DNA of 64,000 bases. Source: Bradyrhizobium icense. GTDB lineage: Bacteria; Pseudomonadota; Alphaproteobacteria; Rhizobiales; Xanthobacteraceae. Shown one piece after another: positions 24,124 to 32,792 of the stretch. The translations under genes were made by a program, and so were the position numbers. The stretch is from contig NZ_CP016428.1 in NCBI RefSeq assembly GCF_001693385.1, positions 3,286,001-3,350,000 of the forward strand, in the 5' to 3' direction. Every line of letters starts with the position of its first letter. Position 1 is the stretch's first letter. The notes beneath the pieces were generated by a model. It searched no databases, was not told the DNA's origin, and worked only from the letters and a program-made list of their open reading frames with translations.

Positions 24124-24963
24124 ATGACCTCATCCCTTCGTTTCCGCGCAGCCGTGGTCTCGATCGCGTTGTTCGCGGCCTTCCTCGGCATCTGGCATCT
24201 CGCCACGCGCCCGACCGCTGCGGCCACCAACATGTCGCCGGAATACGCCAAGCTGATGGGGCTGACGGCGACCCAGGGCAAATCGGCGATGCCGGGCCCG
24301 CTCGATGTCGGCGCCAAATTGTGGGAGCACCTCAGGCAACCGTTCTATGACAACGGCCCCAACGACAAGGGGCTCGGCATCCAGCTCGGCTATTCCATTG
24401 CGCGCGTCGGCCTCGGCTATTTTCTCGCCGTGATCGTCGCGATCCCGCTCGGCTTTTTGATCGGGATGTCGCCCTTGATCAGCAAGGCGCTCGATCCGTT
24501 CATCCAGGTGCTGAAGCCGATCTCGCCGCTCGCGTGGATGCCGCTGGCGCTCTACACCATCAAGGATTCCTCGATCTCGGCGATCTTCGTCATCTTCATC
24601 TGTTCGGTGTGGCCAATGTTGCTCAACACCGCGTTCGGCGTCGCCGCGGTGCGCAAGGAATGGATCAACGTCGCACGCACGCTGGAAGTCGGTACCGTCA
24701 GGCGTGCCTTCACCGTAATCCTGCCGGCAGCGGCGCCGACCATCCTGACGGGCATGCGGATTTCGATCGGCATCGCCTGGCTCGTGATCGTCGCGGCCGA
24801 GATGCTCGTCGGCGGCACCGGCATCGGCTACTTCGTCTGGAACGAGTGGAACAACCTCTCGATCACCAACGTCATCATCGCCATCCTCATGATCGGCATC
24901 GTCGGCATGCTGCTCGACCAGATCCTGGCGCGGTTCACGCGCATGGTCACTTTCCCGGAATAG
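24124..24963 (+). CDS. ABC transporter permease, nitrate/cyanate type
   Basis: A 279-residue inner-membrane permease of the NrtB/CynB/TauC group (BPD_transp_1). A first helix (about 8-25) is followed by a periplasmic segment, then five helices. The EAA-loop equivalent that contacts the ATPase is VARTLEVGTVRRAFTVILPA. The start at 24124 is preceded by GGAGG and matches the family; the upstream frame reads through the repeat and is discarded. It should pair with the ATPase 4 bp downstream and the binding protein upstream. Confidence 0.93.
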   Translation: MTSSLRFRAAVVSIALFAAFLGIWHLATRPTAAATNMSPEYAKLMGLTATQGKSAMPGPLDVGAKLWEHLRQPFYDNGPNDKGLGIQLGYSIARVGLGYFLAVIVAIPLGFLIGMSPLISKALDPFIQVLKPISPLAWMPLALYTIKDSSISAIFVIFICSVWPMLLNTAFGVAAVRKEWINVARTLEVGTVRRAFTVILPAAAPTILTGMRISIGIAWLVIVAAEMLVGGTGIGYFVWNEWNNLSITNVIIAILMIGIVGMLLDQILARFTRMVTFPE

Positions 24964-24967
24964 CACC

Positions 24968-25894
24968 ATGACAGACAAGTTCATTTCCATCGAGGGTATC
25001 GCTCGGCGATACCCGGGCGCGGGTGGCGGCGAGACCACGATCTTCGAGGATCTGTGGCTGTCGATGAAGCGCGGTGAATTCGGTTGCGTGATCGGGCATT
25101 CCGGCTGCGGCAAGACGACGGTGTTGAACATCCTGGCCGGGCTCGACGAGCCGAGCGAGGGCGCCGTCATCGTCGACGGACAGGCGATCGAAGGCACGAG
25201 CCTCGATCGCGCCGTGATCTTTCAGAGCCATGCGCTGTTGCCGTGGCGCACGGTGCTCGGCAACGTCGCCTATGCGGTGACCTCGAAATGGCGCAACTGG
25301 GATCGCGCCAAGGTGAAGGCGCATGCGCAGAAGTTCATCGATCTGGTCGGGCTGACAGGTTCCGAGCACAAGCGGCCGTCCGAATTGTCCGGCGGCATGA
25401 AGCAGCGTGTCGGCATTGCGCGGGCGCTCTCGATCACGCCAAAGATCATGCTGATGGACGAGCCGTTCTCGGCGCTGGATGCGCTGACGCGCGGCACGCT
25501 GCAGGACGAGGTGCGCCGCATTTGCCTCGAGACCGGACAGACTGCGTTCATGATCACCCATGACGTGGATGAAGCGATCTATCTCGCCGACAAGATCTTC
25601 CTGATGACCAACGGCCCCGGCGCCGTGCTCGCCGAGATCGTGGAAAACCCGCTGCCGAAGGATCGCGGCCGCATCGATCTGCACCGCCATCCGCTGTACT
25701 ACGCGGTGCGCAACCACATCGTCGATTTCCTGGTCAGCCGAAGCAAGACGTTTGCCGCCACCGTGGCCGACCATGATCCGCGCAACGTGCCGGTCGTGCG
25801 GCCGGGCAAGCCGGAACTGGTGCTGGCCGCGGAGGCGGAGGATTCGATTGAGGCGTCATGGCCGGGCTTGGCCCGGCCATCCGCATCTTCCTAG
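24968..25894 (+). CDS. ABC transporter ATP-binding protein, nitrate/cyanate type
   Basis: A 308-residue ATPase of the NrtD/CynD/SsuB group. Walker A is GHSGCGKTT (43-51), the signature LSGGMKQRVGIARAL and Walker B IMLMDEPFSALD, then the switch His in FMITHDVDEA. The C-terminus is about 40 residues longer than usual, and the last 13 residues (ASWPGLARPSASS) are encoded by a palindromic repeat in which the stop codon lies. The gene starts 4 bp after the permease and is clearly co-transcribed. Confidence 0.94.
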   Translation: MTDKFISIEGIARRYPGAGGGETTIFEDLWLSMKRGEFGCVIGHSGCGKTTVLNILAGLDEPSEGAVIVDGQAIEGTSLDRAVIFQSHALLPWRTVLGNVAYAVTSKWRNWDRAKVKAHAQKFIDLVGLTGSEHKRPSELSGGMKQRVGIARALSITPKIMLMDEPFSALDALTRGTLQDEVRRICLETGQTAFMITHDVDEAIYLADKIFLMTNGPGAVLAEIVENPLPKDRGRIDLHRHPLYYAVRNHIVDFLVSRSKTFAATVADHDPRNVPVVRPGKPELVLAAEAEDSIEASWPGLARPSASS

Positions 25895-25942
25895 GCAATC
25901 CAAAACAAGACGTGAATGCCTGGGACAAGCCTGGGCATGACG
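25854..25942. repeat. Palindromic repeat, CGTCATGGCCGGGC family
   Basis: The ends are CGTCATGGCCGGGC and the imperfect complement CCTGGGCATGACG, with GGGCTTGGCCCGGCC at the left. It overlaps the 3' end of the ABC ATPase gene and ends 20 bp before the cyanase start. Elements of this family are common in Bradyrhizobium intergenic DNA. Confidence 0.72.
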
Positions 25943-25962
25943 AGCACACAAGGAGACAAGGC

Positions 25963-26451
25963 ATGAAGCGCGAAGACCTCACCGAAAAGCTGCTCGACAT
26001 CAAGCGCGAGAAGGGCTGGAGCTGGAAACACGTCTGCGAAAAGATCGGCGGCTATTCGGAAGTGCTGATCGTCGGTGCCATCATGGGCCAGATGAAACTG
26101 ACGAAGCCGCAGGCCGCAAATGCCGGCGAATTGTTCGGGCTGTCGAAATCGGAAGTCGCGATGCTCAACGAGGTGCCGATGCGCGGCACCGGTACGCCGA
26201 TGCCGCCAACCGATCCGTTGATCTACCGCTTCTACGAAATGGTGATGGTCAACGGGCCGGCGTGGAAGGCGCTGATCGAGGAGGAGTTCGGCGACGGCAT
26301 CATGTCCGCGATCGACTTCGACATGGCGATCGACCGCGTCGCCAATCCGAAGGGCGACCGGGTCAAGATCACGATGTCCGGAAAATTCCTGCCGTATAAG
26401 TACTACGGCGCCAGCGGCAACGTGCCGGAATATGGCTTTAAAGAGGAGTGA
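25963..26451 (+). CDS. cynS: Cyanate hydratase (cyanase)
   Basis: CynS converts cyanate and bicarbonate to carbamate and CO2, the carbamate then giving ammonia and CO2. The 162-residue product has the N-terminal helical domain (1-80) and the C-terminal catalytic domain. The catalytic residues R89, E92 (YRFYE) and S115 (GIMSAIDF) correspond to Arg96, Glu99 and Ser122 of the E. coli enzyme with constant offset. AAGGAGA precedes the start; the longer frame upstream is repeat sequence. As last gene of the sigma54-controlled transporter operon it supplies ammonium from imported or metabolically generated cyanate. Confidence 0.97.
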   Translation: MKREDLTEKLLDIKREKGWSWKHVCEKIGGYSEVLIVGAIMGQMKLTKPQAANAGELFGLSKSEVAMLNEVPMRGTGTPMPPTDPLIYRFYEMVMVNGPAWKALIEEEFGDGIMSAIDFDMAIDRVANPKGDRVKITMSGKFLPYKYYGASGNVPEYGFKEE

Positions 26452-26456
26452 GGGAT

Positions 26457-26501
26457 GCGAATGGCGAGTAACGAATAGAGGAGGGGCCACTCGCCATTCG
26501 C
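26457..26501. terminator. Inverted repeat between convergent genes, possible terminator
   Basis: GCGAATGGCGAGT and its exact complement ACTCGCCATTCGC are separated by 19 bases. It lies immediately after cynS and ends at the stop of the convergent lyase gene. There is no strong T-run, so termination is inferred mainly from position. Confidence 0.45.
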
Positions 26502-27328
26502 TACTCGCTATTCGCCGCGATAAACGCCTTCCGCACTTCAGCGATCGGCGCCATGTCGCGCACATAGGTAAACGCACCGCGTTCCTTCATCTCGCGGGCG
26601 CATTTCAGGAAAGCAGCGAGCGCGTAGCGCTCCATCGCGCCGCCGACGCTGATGCGCTTGACGCCGGCCTCGGCGAGTTGCGGGGCGGTCAGCGTCGGAT
26701 CGGCTAAGCCCATCACCAGATTGAACGGCTTCCCGACCGAGGACACCACGGTGCGAATGGTGCCGATGTCATAAAGGCCGGGCGAATACAAAACGTCGGC
26801 GCCGGCGGCCTCGAACGCCTGCAGCCGCTTGATGGTGTCGTCGAGATCCTTGCGGCCGTGCAGGAAATTCTCGGCCCGCGCGGTCAGCGTGAACGGAAAG
26901 GGCAGGGCGCGGGCCGCTTCGACCGCGGCCTGCACGCGCTCGACCGCGAGCGAGAAATCGTAAATCGGCCTCGTTGGATCGCCGGTAAAATCCTCGATCG
27001 AGCCGCCGACGGCGCCGGCTTCGGCCGCGCGCGTGATCGCCCTTGCCGCAGCCTTCGGATCGTCCGCGCCGCAGTTCTCCAGGTCGGCGCTGACGGGAAG
27101 GTCGGTTGCTTCGGCGATCGCCCGGCAGTTCTCGAGGATAGCATCGAGGCTGACGGTCACGCTGCCGAGCGTGTTGGCAAGGCCGAGGCTCGTGGTCGCC
27201 AGCGCCTCAAACCCCATCGCGGCGAGCAGTTTTGCGGTGCCGGCGTCCCATGGATTGGGGATGATGAAGGCGTCCGGGCGCGCATGCAGCGCGCGAAACG
27301 CTTCGGCTTTTTCCATCTGACTTCGCAT
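26501..27328 (-). CDS. Isocitrate lyase/PEP mutase family protein
   Basis: A 275-residue (beta/alpha)8 enzyme of the PEP mutase/isocitrate lyase superfamily. Motifs include IIPNPWDAGTAKLLAAMGFE at the N-terminus, LPVSADLENC, the metal-binding GSIEDFTGD and TARAENFLHGRKDLD. It lacks the KKCGH catalytic loop of true isocitrate lyase, so it resembles the uncharacterised 2-methylisocitrate-lyase-like or phosphonopyruvate hydrolase-like group. The start at 27328 has GGAG six bases upstream; further upstream starts overlap the divergent promoter region. It is divergent from a LysR gene that probably controls it. Confidence 0.86.
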   Translation of the reverse strand: MRSQMEKAEAFRALHARPDAFIIPNPWDAGTAKLLAAMGFEALATTSLGLANTLGSVTVSLDAILENCRAIAEATDLPVSADLENCGADDPKAAARAITRAAEAGAVGGSIEDFTGDPTRPIYDFSLAVERVQAAVEAARALPFPFTLTARAENFLHGRKDLDDTIKRLQAFEAAGADVLYSPGLYDIGTIRTVVSSVGKPFNLVMGLADPTLTAPQLAEAGVKRISVGGAMERYALAAFLKCAREMKERGAFTYVRDMAPIAEVRKAFIAANSE

Positions 27329-27438
27329 CGGTAGCTCCGCTTGTCGTCGTTCTGATGGCCGCGAAACTAGCGGGCTGTCGCCCATCAGCCAAATTTGTTA
27401 TTTCTCTATACAACATCAGCTTTTTGCATGAGCCTGAT

Positions 27439-28335
27439 ATGGACAGCGATGCGCTTCTCACCTTCCTGACGGTTCATCGCCGCGGCGGTATTTCGAACGC
27501 CGCAAGAGCGCTGCACCGCTCGCAGCCGGCGATCTCGCGACGCATTGCGCTGTTGGAGCAGGAACTCGGCGTGCCGCTGTTCGAGCGCATTGCAGGCCGC
27601 ACCATGTTGAGCGATGCGGGGAGGGTGCTGGTGCCGCATGCCGAGCGCGCGGTTGCTGCCGCACAGGATGCGGAGAATGCGGTGCGCGCGCTGGCGCGGC
27701 CGAATTCGGGCCCCATTGCGCTGGCCGTAGTCGGCACGCTCGCCGGCGGGCGGCTGTCGGCGGTTCTCAAGCGGTTTGCGGCCGAGCACCCGCAGGTCGA
27801 ATTGTCCCTGCGCACGGCGACCAGCGCGGAGGTCAGCGACATGGTCCGGCGCGGCGAGGTGACCATCGGCCTGCGCTATGACCGCGAGGGCTCGCGCGAT
27901 CTCGACTGCGAATTGCTGTTCTCCGAGCGGCTGCAGGTGGTGTGCGCGCTGGACCATCCGCGCGCCGGTCGCCGAGTGGCGAAGCTCGCCGACTTGCGTG
28001 GCGAGCGCTGGATTGCATTTCCGATCGTGCCGGGACGGCGCGAGATTACGGCCGCGCATGTCTTTGCGCTGTTCCAAACCCATGGATTGGGTGAAATAGA
28101 CTGGACGCCAGTCGACAGCCTGACCGCGCAGAAGCGCCTGGTCGAAGCCGGCCTCGGCATCGCGCTATTGTCTGAGAGCAATGCGGCCGAGGAACTGCGA
28201 CACAAGACGATTTCGACCATCAGGGTCGGCGACCTCAAGGCAAGCCACGACGTCGTCACAGTGACGCGCCGCGGCGGATTTTTAAGCGCGGCAGCGCGGC
28301 GGCTGCTGGAGATCCTTCGGAAGGAGTATCGCTAG
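27439..28335 (+). CDS. LysR-family transcriptional regulator
   Basis: A 298-residue LysR regulator. The winged helix-turn-helix is at residues 1-60 (LLTFLTVHRRGGISNAARAL, SQPAISRRIALLEQELGVPL), followed by the effector-binding domain (about 90-295). The 110-bp spacer to the divergent PEP mutase-family gene is the usual arrangement for LysR control of the neighbour, with binding expected near the T-N11-A-like sequences there (not resolved). I chose the ATG at 27439 as the conserved family start. No effector can be named. Confidence 0.9.
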   Translation: MDSDALLTFLTVHRRGGISNAARALHRSQPAISRRIALLEQELGVPLFERIAGRTMLSDAGRVLVPHAERAVAAAQDAENAVRALARPNSGPIALAVVGTLAGGRLSAVLKRFAAEHPQVELSLRTATSAEVSDMVRRGEVTIGLRYDREGSRDLDCELLFSERLQVVCALDHPRAGRRVAKLADLRGERWIAFPIVPGRREITAAHVFALFQTHGLGEIDWTPVDSLTAQKRLVEAGLGIALLSESNAAEELRHKTISTIRVGDLKASHDVVTVTRRGGFLSAAARRLLEILRKEYR

Positions 28336-28346
28336 ACGTCATCTTA

Positions 28347-28450
28347 CCGTCATTCCGGGATGGACCGAAGGACCAGACCCGGAATCTCGAGATTCCCCGA
28401 TGCGCAATTGCGCATCCGAGATCGCGGCTTCGCGTCGTCCGGAATGACGG
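28347..28450. repeat. Palindromic repeat, CGTCATTCCGGGATGG family, copy 1
   Basis: Ends CCGTCATTCCGG and CCGGAATGACGG with internal GGAATCTCGAGATTCC and GATGCGCAATTGCGCATC palindromes. Two further copies are at 36593-36718 and 38283-38406. It lies between convergent genes. Confidence 0.82.
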
Positions 28451-28457
28451 TGAGGTG

Positions 28458-28781
28458 TCAGGTCCCCGCCTTCACCTGGGCGGCGGCCTGCGCCATTAGC
28501 TCGTCCATCTTGGCGCGCACCTCAGGGGCAGCGATCGCGACGCCCTTGGCGGCAAAGTCCTTCACGATCTTGTTCTGGACGTCCTTGTCGCCGGCTTCCT
28601 CGAAATCGGCGGCAACCACTTCCTTGGAATAGGCAGTGGCGGCGTCGCCTGTCAGCCCGAGCTTTTCCGCTGCCCAAAGACCGAGCAGCTTGTTGCGGCG
28701 CACCTCAGCCTTGAACTTCTGCTCCTCGTCGAGGGCGAATTTCTTCTCAAAACCTTCCTCGCGCTTGTCGAAAGTGGTCAT
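28458..28781 (-). CDS. DUF1476 protein, F1-ATPase inhibitor (zeta subunit) family
   Basis: A 107-residue, mainly helical, charged protein beginning MTTFDKREEGFEKKFALDEE, the signature of DUF1476. In Paracoccus denitrificans this family is the zeta subunit, which inhibits ATP hydrolysis by the F1Fo-ATP synthase; inhibitory strength varies in other alphaproteobacteria. The N-terminal stretch of about 20 residues is the inhibitory region in the characterised protein. The gene is monocistronic here, divergent from purC and not near atp genes. Confidence 0.92.
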   Translation of the reverse strand: MTTFDKREEGFEKKFALDEEQKFKAEVRRNKLLGLWAAEKLGLTGDAATAYSKEVVAADFEEAGDKDVQNKIVKDFAAKGVAIAAPEVRAKMDELMAQAAAQVKAGT

Positions 28782-29117
28782 TCTTCGGTTCCAATCCCCG
28801 CAAACGGTAAATAAGGCCGCGTTGTCGCGGCCCGCTGGACTACCTAGATAGAGGGAGCGAATCGGTAAAACAACGGTCCGTTAAGCCGCAGGCAATCGGG
28901 ATAAGTTGGGCCCAATCGGGCCGGGTCGATTGTGCTGGATGGGCCAATCGGATAGGTTGCCATCAGGCGAGGTTCTTGTTCTGTTTCCGGTCGCTTAAGT
29001 TCAGGACGCCGTTAAGGATCAAGACTTGGCCTTCACGGCAGCTCCGTCGTGGTCGCAAACCCTTGTCATCCGGAGCACACCAATTTCATGGATTTCAACA
29101 AAACACGGTACATCCCA
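28782..29117. other. Intergenic region before purC
   Basis: About 335 bp between divergent DUF1476 and purC genes. It must contain both promoters, but no box matched well enough to call, and no RNA gene or riboswitch motif was recognised. An in-frame ATG at 29088 upstream of purC has GGAG 12 bases before it. Confidence 0.4.
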
Positions 29118-29885
29118 ATGAGCCGTCGACGCCGTATTTATGAAGGCAAGGCCAAGGTCCTATATGAAGGTCCGGAGCCGGGAACTCTGATTCAGCACTT
29201 CAAGGATGATGCGACCGCGTTCAATGCCAAGAAACACCAGGTGATCGAGGGCAAGGGCGTCCTCAACAACCGGATTTCGGAGTACCTGTTTCAGCACCTC
29301 AACGATATCGGGGTGCCGACCCATTTCATCCGCCGCCTCAACATGCGCGAGCAGTTGATTCGCGAGGTCGAGATCGTGCCGCTGGAGGTGGTGGTGCGGA
29401 ACGTCGCGGCCGGTTCGTTGTCGCAGCGCCTCGGCATCGAGGAGGGCACGCAACTGCCGCGCTCGATCATCGAATTCTATTACAAGAACGACCAGCTCAA
29501 CGACCCCATGGTGTCGGAAGAGCACATCACCGCGTTCGGCTGGGCGACGCCGCAGGAAATCGACGACATCATGGCGCTCGCCATCCGGGTCAATGACTTC
29601 CTCACCGGGCTGTTCCTCGGGATCGGCATCCGTCTAGTCGATTTCAAGATGGAATGCGGCCGCCTGTTCGAGAACGAGATGATGCGGATCATCGTCGCCG
29701 ACGAGATCTCGCCCGACTCATGCCGGCTGTGGGATATCAAGTCGAACGAGAAGCTCGACAAGGACCGTTTTCGCAGGGACCTCGGTGGCTTGCTCGAAGC
29801 CTATACCGAAGTGGCGAAACGGCTGGGCATTCTGATGGAGAACGAGCGCCCGGCCGGTTCGGGTCCGGTGCTGGTGAAGAGCTAA
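29118..29885 (+). CDS. purC: Phosphoribosylaminoimidazole-succinocarboxamide synthase
   Basis: PurC (SAICAR synthetase) joins aspartate to CAIR in de novo purine synthesis. The 255-residue form starting [18 protein letters not shown] is the usual alphaproteobacterial length. Motifs include [34 protein letters not shown] and [13 protein letters not shown] longer start at 29088 (ten extra residues) has a better-placed GGAG, so the true start is not certain. purS follows 21 bp later and purQ and purL lie further downstream. Confidence 0.95.
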   Translation: MSRRRRIYEGKAKVLYEGPEPGTLIQHFKDDATAFNAKKHQVIEGKGVLNNRISEYLFQHLNDIGVPTHFIRRLNMREQLIREVEIVPLEVVVRNVAAGSLSQRLGIEEGTQLPRSIIEFYYKNDQLNDPMVSEEHITAFGWATPQEIDDIMALAIRVNDFLTGLFLGIGIRLVDFKMECGRLFENEMMRIIVADEISPDSCRLWDIKSNEKLDKDRFRRDLGGLLEAYTEVAKRLGILMENERPAGSGPVLVKS

Positions 29886-29906
29886 AGAAGAACTGGGGCA
29901 AGTCTC

Positions 29907-30149
29907 GTGAAGGCACGCGTTACCGTTACGTTGAAATCCGGCATCCTCGATCCGCAGGGCAAGGCCATCGAAGGCGCGCTGAAATCGCTCGGCGTCGATG
30001 GCGTCGCCAGCGTCCGCCAGGGCAAGGTGTTCGACATCGAGCTTTCAGGCTCGGACAAGGCCAAGGCCGAGGCGGCACTGAAGGATGCTGCCGACAAGCT
30101 CCTGGCGAACACCGTGATCGAGAATTACCGGGTCGAGCTTCTGGGGTAG
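29907..30149 (+). CDS. purS: FGAM synthase, PurS subunit
   Basis: PurS is the small bridging subunit of the three-part formylglycinamidine ribonucleotide synthase (PurSQL). The 80-residue sequence has the family pattern MKARVTVTLKSGILDPQGKA and ends NTVIENYRVELLG. It uses a GTG start. It is 21 bp from purC and likely co-transcribed with it. Confidence 0.95.
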   Translation: MKARVTVTLKSGILDPQGKAIEGALKSLGVDGVASVRQGKVFDIELSGSDKAKAEAALKDAADKLLANTVIENYRVELLG

Positions 30150-30174
30150 CAACGCGCGCGGGCCGGTCCGCCGC

Positions 30175-31191
30175 TCACAGCCACCCCACGCGGCGGAATT
30201 GCCAATACAACCCCGTGCAGGCGGCGAGCATCAGTCCCAGCACCATGAGATATCCGTACTGCCAGTCCAGCTCGGGCATGTGCTTGAAGTTCATCCCGTA
30301 GATTCCGGCCAGCGCCGTCGGCACCGCGATGATGGCGAGCCATGAGGCCAGCTTCTTGGAGACAGCGGTCTCCTGCGCCTGGCCGACCAAAAGGCTTGCC
30401 TCGAACGCGAAGGCCAGCACCTCGCGCATTGAATCGGTGCGCTCCTGAATGGTCCTGACATGATCGGTGACATCGCGAAACAGCGGCCGCATGGTCGAGC
30501 GCACCATCGGCAAATTGTCGTGTTCAAGCCGGCGGCAGACTTCCACCAGCGGCCCAATCGCGTTGCGCAGCCGCAAGAGATCCCGGCGCAGCATATAGAG
30601 CCGCTCGACCTGAGTCCGCGTGATGGCGCTGGCGAGCACGTGGTCTTCGATCTCCTCGACCTCTTCGTGGATCGCGTCCAGCACGGGGGAGTAATTGTCG
30701 ACGATGAAATCGAGGATGGCGTAGAGAATATAGTCCTCGCCGCGCGCCAGCGCTCGGGGACAGCTCTCGCAGCGCGCGCGTACCGCCGCGTATGACGTCG
30801 ATGCGCCGTGGCGCACCGAGACCAGATAGCCTTCGCCGACGAACAAGTGGGTCTCGCCGAACGCAATCCGGCCCTGGATCAATTGCGCCGTCCGCGCCAC
30901 GATGAACAGGCCGTCGCCATATTGCTCGATCTTGGGGCGCTGATGGGCGTGGTTGGCGTCCTCGATCGCGAGATCGTGCAGGTCGAATTGCTGCTGCACG
31001 CTGGTCAGAAGCGCGAGATCCGGCTCGTAGAGGCCGATCCAGACGACGTGACCGGGCTTGCAGCGCCAGCTCGATGCCTCCTCGATGGCGATATTGGCGA
31101 TACGGCGGCCATCGACGTAAACACCGGCCGCGACGACGCCTTCGGAGGTCCTCGGTTGGGTTGCAGATGTCGCCCGCGACGGGACATTCAT
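30175..31191 (-). CDS. corA: CorA-family magnesium/cobalt transporter
   Basis: A 338-residue CorA homolog. The large cytoplasmic N-terminal domain (about 1-270) is followed by two C-terminal helices; the selectivity motif is present as YGMNF (in [13 protein letters not shown]) after the first helix. The loop has MPEL where E. coli CorA has MPEL, consistent with a true Mg2+ channel. I prefer the start at 31191, with AGGGA eight bases upstream; 31200 and 31233 are alternatives. The gene is inverted between purS and purQ, splitting the purine genes. Confidence 0.92.
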   Translation of the reverse strand: MNVPSRATSATQPRTSEGVVAAGVYVDGRRIANIAIEEASSWRCKPGHVVWIGLYEPDLALLTSVQQQFDLHDLAIEDANHAHQRPKIEQYGDGLFIVARTAQLIQGRIAFGETHLFVGEGYLVSVRHGASTSYAAVRARCESCPRALARGEDYILYAILDFIVDNYSPVLDAIHEEVEEIEDHVLASAITRTQVERLYMLRRDLLRLRNAIGPLVEVCRRLEHDNLPMVRSTMRPLFRDVTDHVRTIQERTDSMREVLAFAFEASLLVGQAQETAVSKKLASWLAIIAVPTALAGIYGMNFKHMPELDWQYGYLMVLGLMLAACTGLYWQFRRVGWL

Positions 31192-31339
31192 GGTTTCCAT
31201 CCCTGAGCGATTGTTGTTGAACGTGGCTTCCACGCAGGCCGTTTTGGCGACGCTAGCACTGGAAAAACCCGCGTCAAATGGTTATGTCTTCGGCCGGTCG
31301 GCGGTCTGCCGCCGAATCTCCTTTCCAGTCGGAACCGCC

Positions 31340-32041
31340 ATGAAATCAGCCGTTCTCGTCTTTCCCGGAATCAACCGCGAGCGCGACATGGCGCGGGCGC
31401 TGAAGCTCGCCTCGGGGCAGGAGGCGGCGATGGTGTGGCATGCCGAGACCGAGTTGCCTGATGGCACCGATCTCGTGGTCGTGCCCGGCGGGTTTTCGTA
31501 TGGCGACTACCTGCGCTGCGGCGCCATTGCGGCGCGCGCCCCTGTCATGGACGCGGTGCGCAAATATGCCGCCGATGGCGGCCTGGTGCTCGGCGTCTGC
31601 AACGGGTTTCAGATCCTCTGCGAAGCGGGGCTGTTGCCTGGCGTCCTGATGCGCAATGCCAAGCTGAAATTCGTCTGCAGGGACGTGCATCTGCGGGTCG
31701 AGCGCTCGGATTCGCCGTTCACGCGCGGCTACAACGCCGGCCAGGTCATTCGCGTGCCGGTCGCCCATGGCGAGGGCAACTACGAAGCCGACGAGGAAAC
31801 AGTGAAGCGGCTCGAGGGCGAGGGGAGGGTGCTCTACCGCTACTGCTCCGCCGAGGGCATCGTCGACGAGGAATCCAACATCAACGGCGCGGCGCAGTCG
31901 ATCGCCGGCATCGTCAACGCGCGCGGCAATGTGCTCGGCATGATGCCGCATCCGGAAAACCACGTCGAAGACATCATGGGCTGCACCGACGGCCGCGGCC
32001 TGTTCGCGGGCCTTGCCGCGCATCTGCAAAAGGCGGCGTAA
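31340..32041 (+). CDS. purQ: FGAM synthase, glutaminase subunit PurQ
   Basis: PurQ supplies ammonia from glutamine to PurL. The 233-residue class I amidotransferase has the nucleophile in [11 protein letters not shown] and the His-Glu pair in MMPHPENH. The start [16 protein letters not shown] at 31340 is the family start; the longer frame upstream is antisense to corA. A bidirectional terminator lies about 200 bp downstream, so purQ is not continuous with purL. Confidence 0.97.
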   Translation: MKSAVLVFPGINRERDMARALKLASGQEAAMVWHAETELPDGTDLVVVPGGFSYGDYLRCGAIAARAPVMDAVRKYAADGGLVLGVCNGFQILCEAGLLPGVLMRNAKLKFVCRDVHLRVERSDSPFTRGYNAGQVIRVPVAHGEGNYEADEETVKRLEGEGRVLYRYCSAEGIVDEESNINGAAQSIAGIVNARGNVLGMMPHPENHVEDIMGCTDGRGLFAGLAAHLQKAA

Positions 32042-32049
32042 GATTCTTG

Positions 32050-32184
32050 GTGTCGCGCCTGACGGTCGTCGGTTTGGCGCTGCTATGCGCCGTGGCAACC
32101 CGCGCGCAGGATTATCAAGACGATCTCTCCACCGTTGCTCCTGACGCCAACGAGTATGCGAGCGAAGTGCTCGGCCAGTGGTGA
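32050..32184 (+). CDS. Small exported peptide, possibly a degraded gene
   Basis: A 44-codon frame starting with GTG eight bases after purQ. It encodes a plausible signal peptide (VVGLALLCAVATRAQ) and a short acidic tail ending EVLGQW. After the stop, a shifted frame reads GDVEKYKAA, which looks like a natural continuation, so this may be a remnant of a slightly longer secreted protein broken by a one-base change. No ribosome site is clear. Confidence 0.35.
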   Translation: MSRLTVVGLALLCAVATRAQDYQDDLSTVAPDANEYASEVLGQW

Positions 32185-32248
32185 CGGCGATGTCGAGAAA
32201 TACAAAGCTGCTGGAAGAGAAGAAGTAGCACCCAGCGATCATGCAATG

Positions 32249-32276
32249 AAAAAGCCCCGCCGAGCGGGGCTTCTTG
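32249..32276. terminator. Bidirectional rho-independent terminator
   Basis: A nine-base stem AAGCCCCGC / GCGGGGCTT with loop CGA. TTCTTGTT follows on the plus strand (after purQ) and TTTTT on the minus strand (after the Gly/Ser-rich gene), so it can end both converging transcripts. Confidence 0.9.
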
Positions 32277-32600
32277 TTATCGGCCGGTAGTCGAACCCGG
32301 ACCCGTCGGCGATAGGGTCGAACCGCTCGGCGAGGGGTTGATGTGGGTGTTCCCTGACGGATTCACTGCACTGTTTCGGTCGGCTGCGGCGCTGCCGGCA
32401 TCGTTGCTCATGCCGGTGGTGGAATTACCGCCCGTTCCACTTCCGGCGGTCGTTCCGCTGGTAGAGGATCCTGCCGCACCACCTGCCGCCGCGCCACCCG
32501 TGCCCGAACTTCCGCCCGCGCCGCTGCCGCCGGTTTGCGCCAGGGCAAAGGTGTTCGTGAATGCCAGCGCCATGGCCAATCCGATTGTTGCGAGTTTCAT
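32277..32600 (-). CDS. Secreted Gly/Ser/Thr-rich low-complexity protein
   Basis: A 107-residue protein with a clean signal peptide (MKLATIGLAMALAFTNTFALA) and a mature region made almost wholly of Gly, Ser, Thr, Ala and Asn, with repeated GGSSG/GGAAG-type units and a Pro-rich end. No domain is recognised. GGAG precedes the ATG at 32600. It may be a surface or periplasmic spacer-like protein; composition alone gives no function. It ends against the bidirectional terminator. Confidence 0.72.
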   Translation of the reverse strand: MKLATIGLAMALAFTNTFALAQTGGSGAGGSSGTGGAAAGGAAGSSTSGTTAGSGTGGNSTTGMSNDAGSAAADRNSAVNPSGNTHINPSPSGSTLSPTGPGSTTGR

Positions 32601-32792
32601 GATTGCTCCTTTTCTTGCTGCGTAACGGCGCAACACGATGCGCCTGCGAGCGTTCCAGTGGGTCAATCACGGTTGGTTGCTGTTCCACCACCGTTCCCCG
32701 CTGCGACGCGCGCCGAAATATTTGCGCGAAGCCCAGGCCGAGTGGCTTTCGACCGCCGAGAAACAATTTGTCGACTTGAACGCCGACGGTCT

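Noticed and set aside
22542..24317. 591-codon minus-strand open frame across the binding-protein and permease genes
   Set aside because: Antisense to two clearly conserved genes and spanning a repeat; composition is typical of a GC-driven shadow frame.
26501..27328. Glyoxylate-cycle isocitrate lyase (aceA)
   Set aside because: Only 275 residues and no KKCGH loop; it belongs to the broader PEP mutase-like group.
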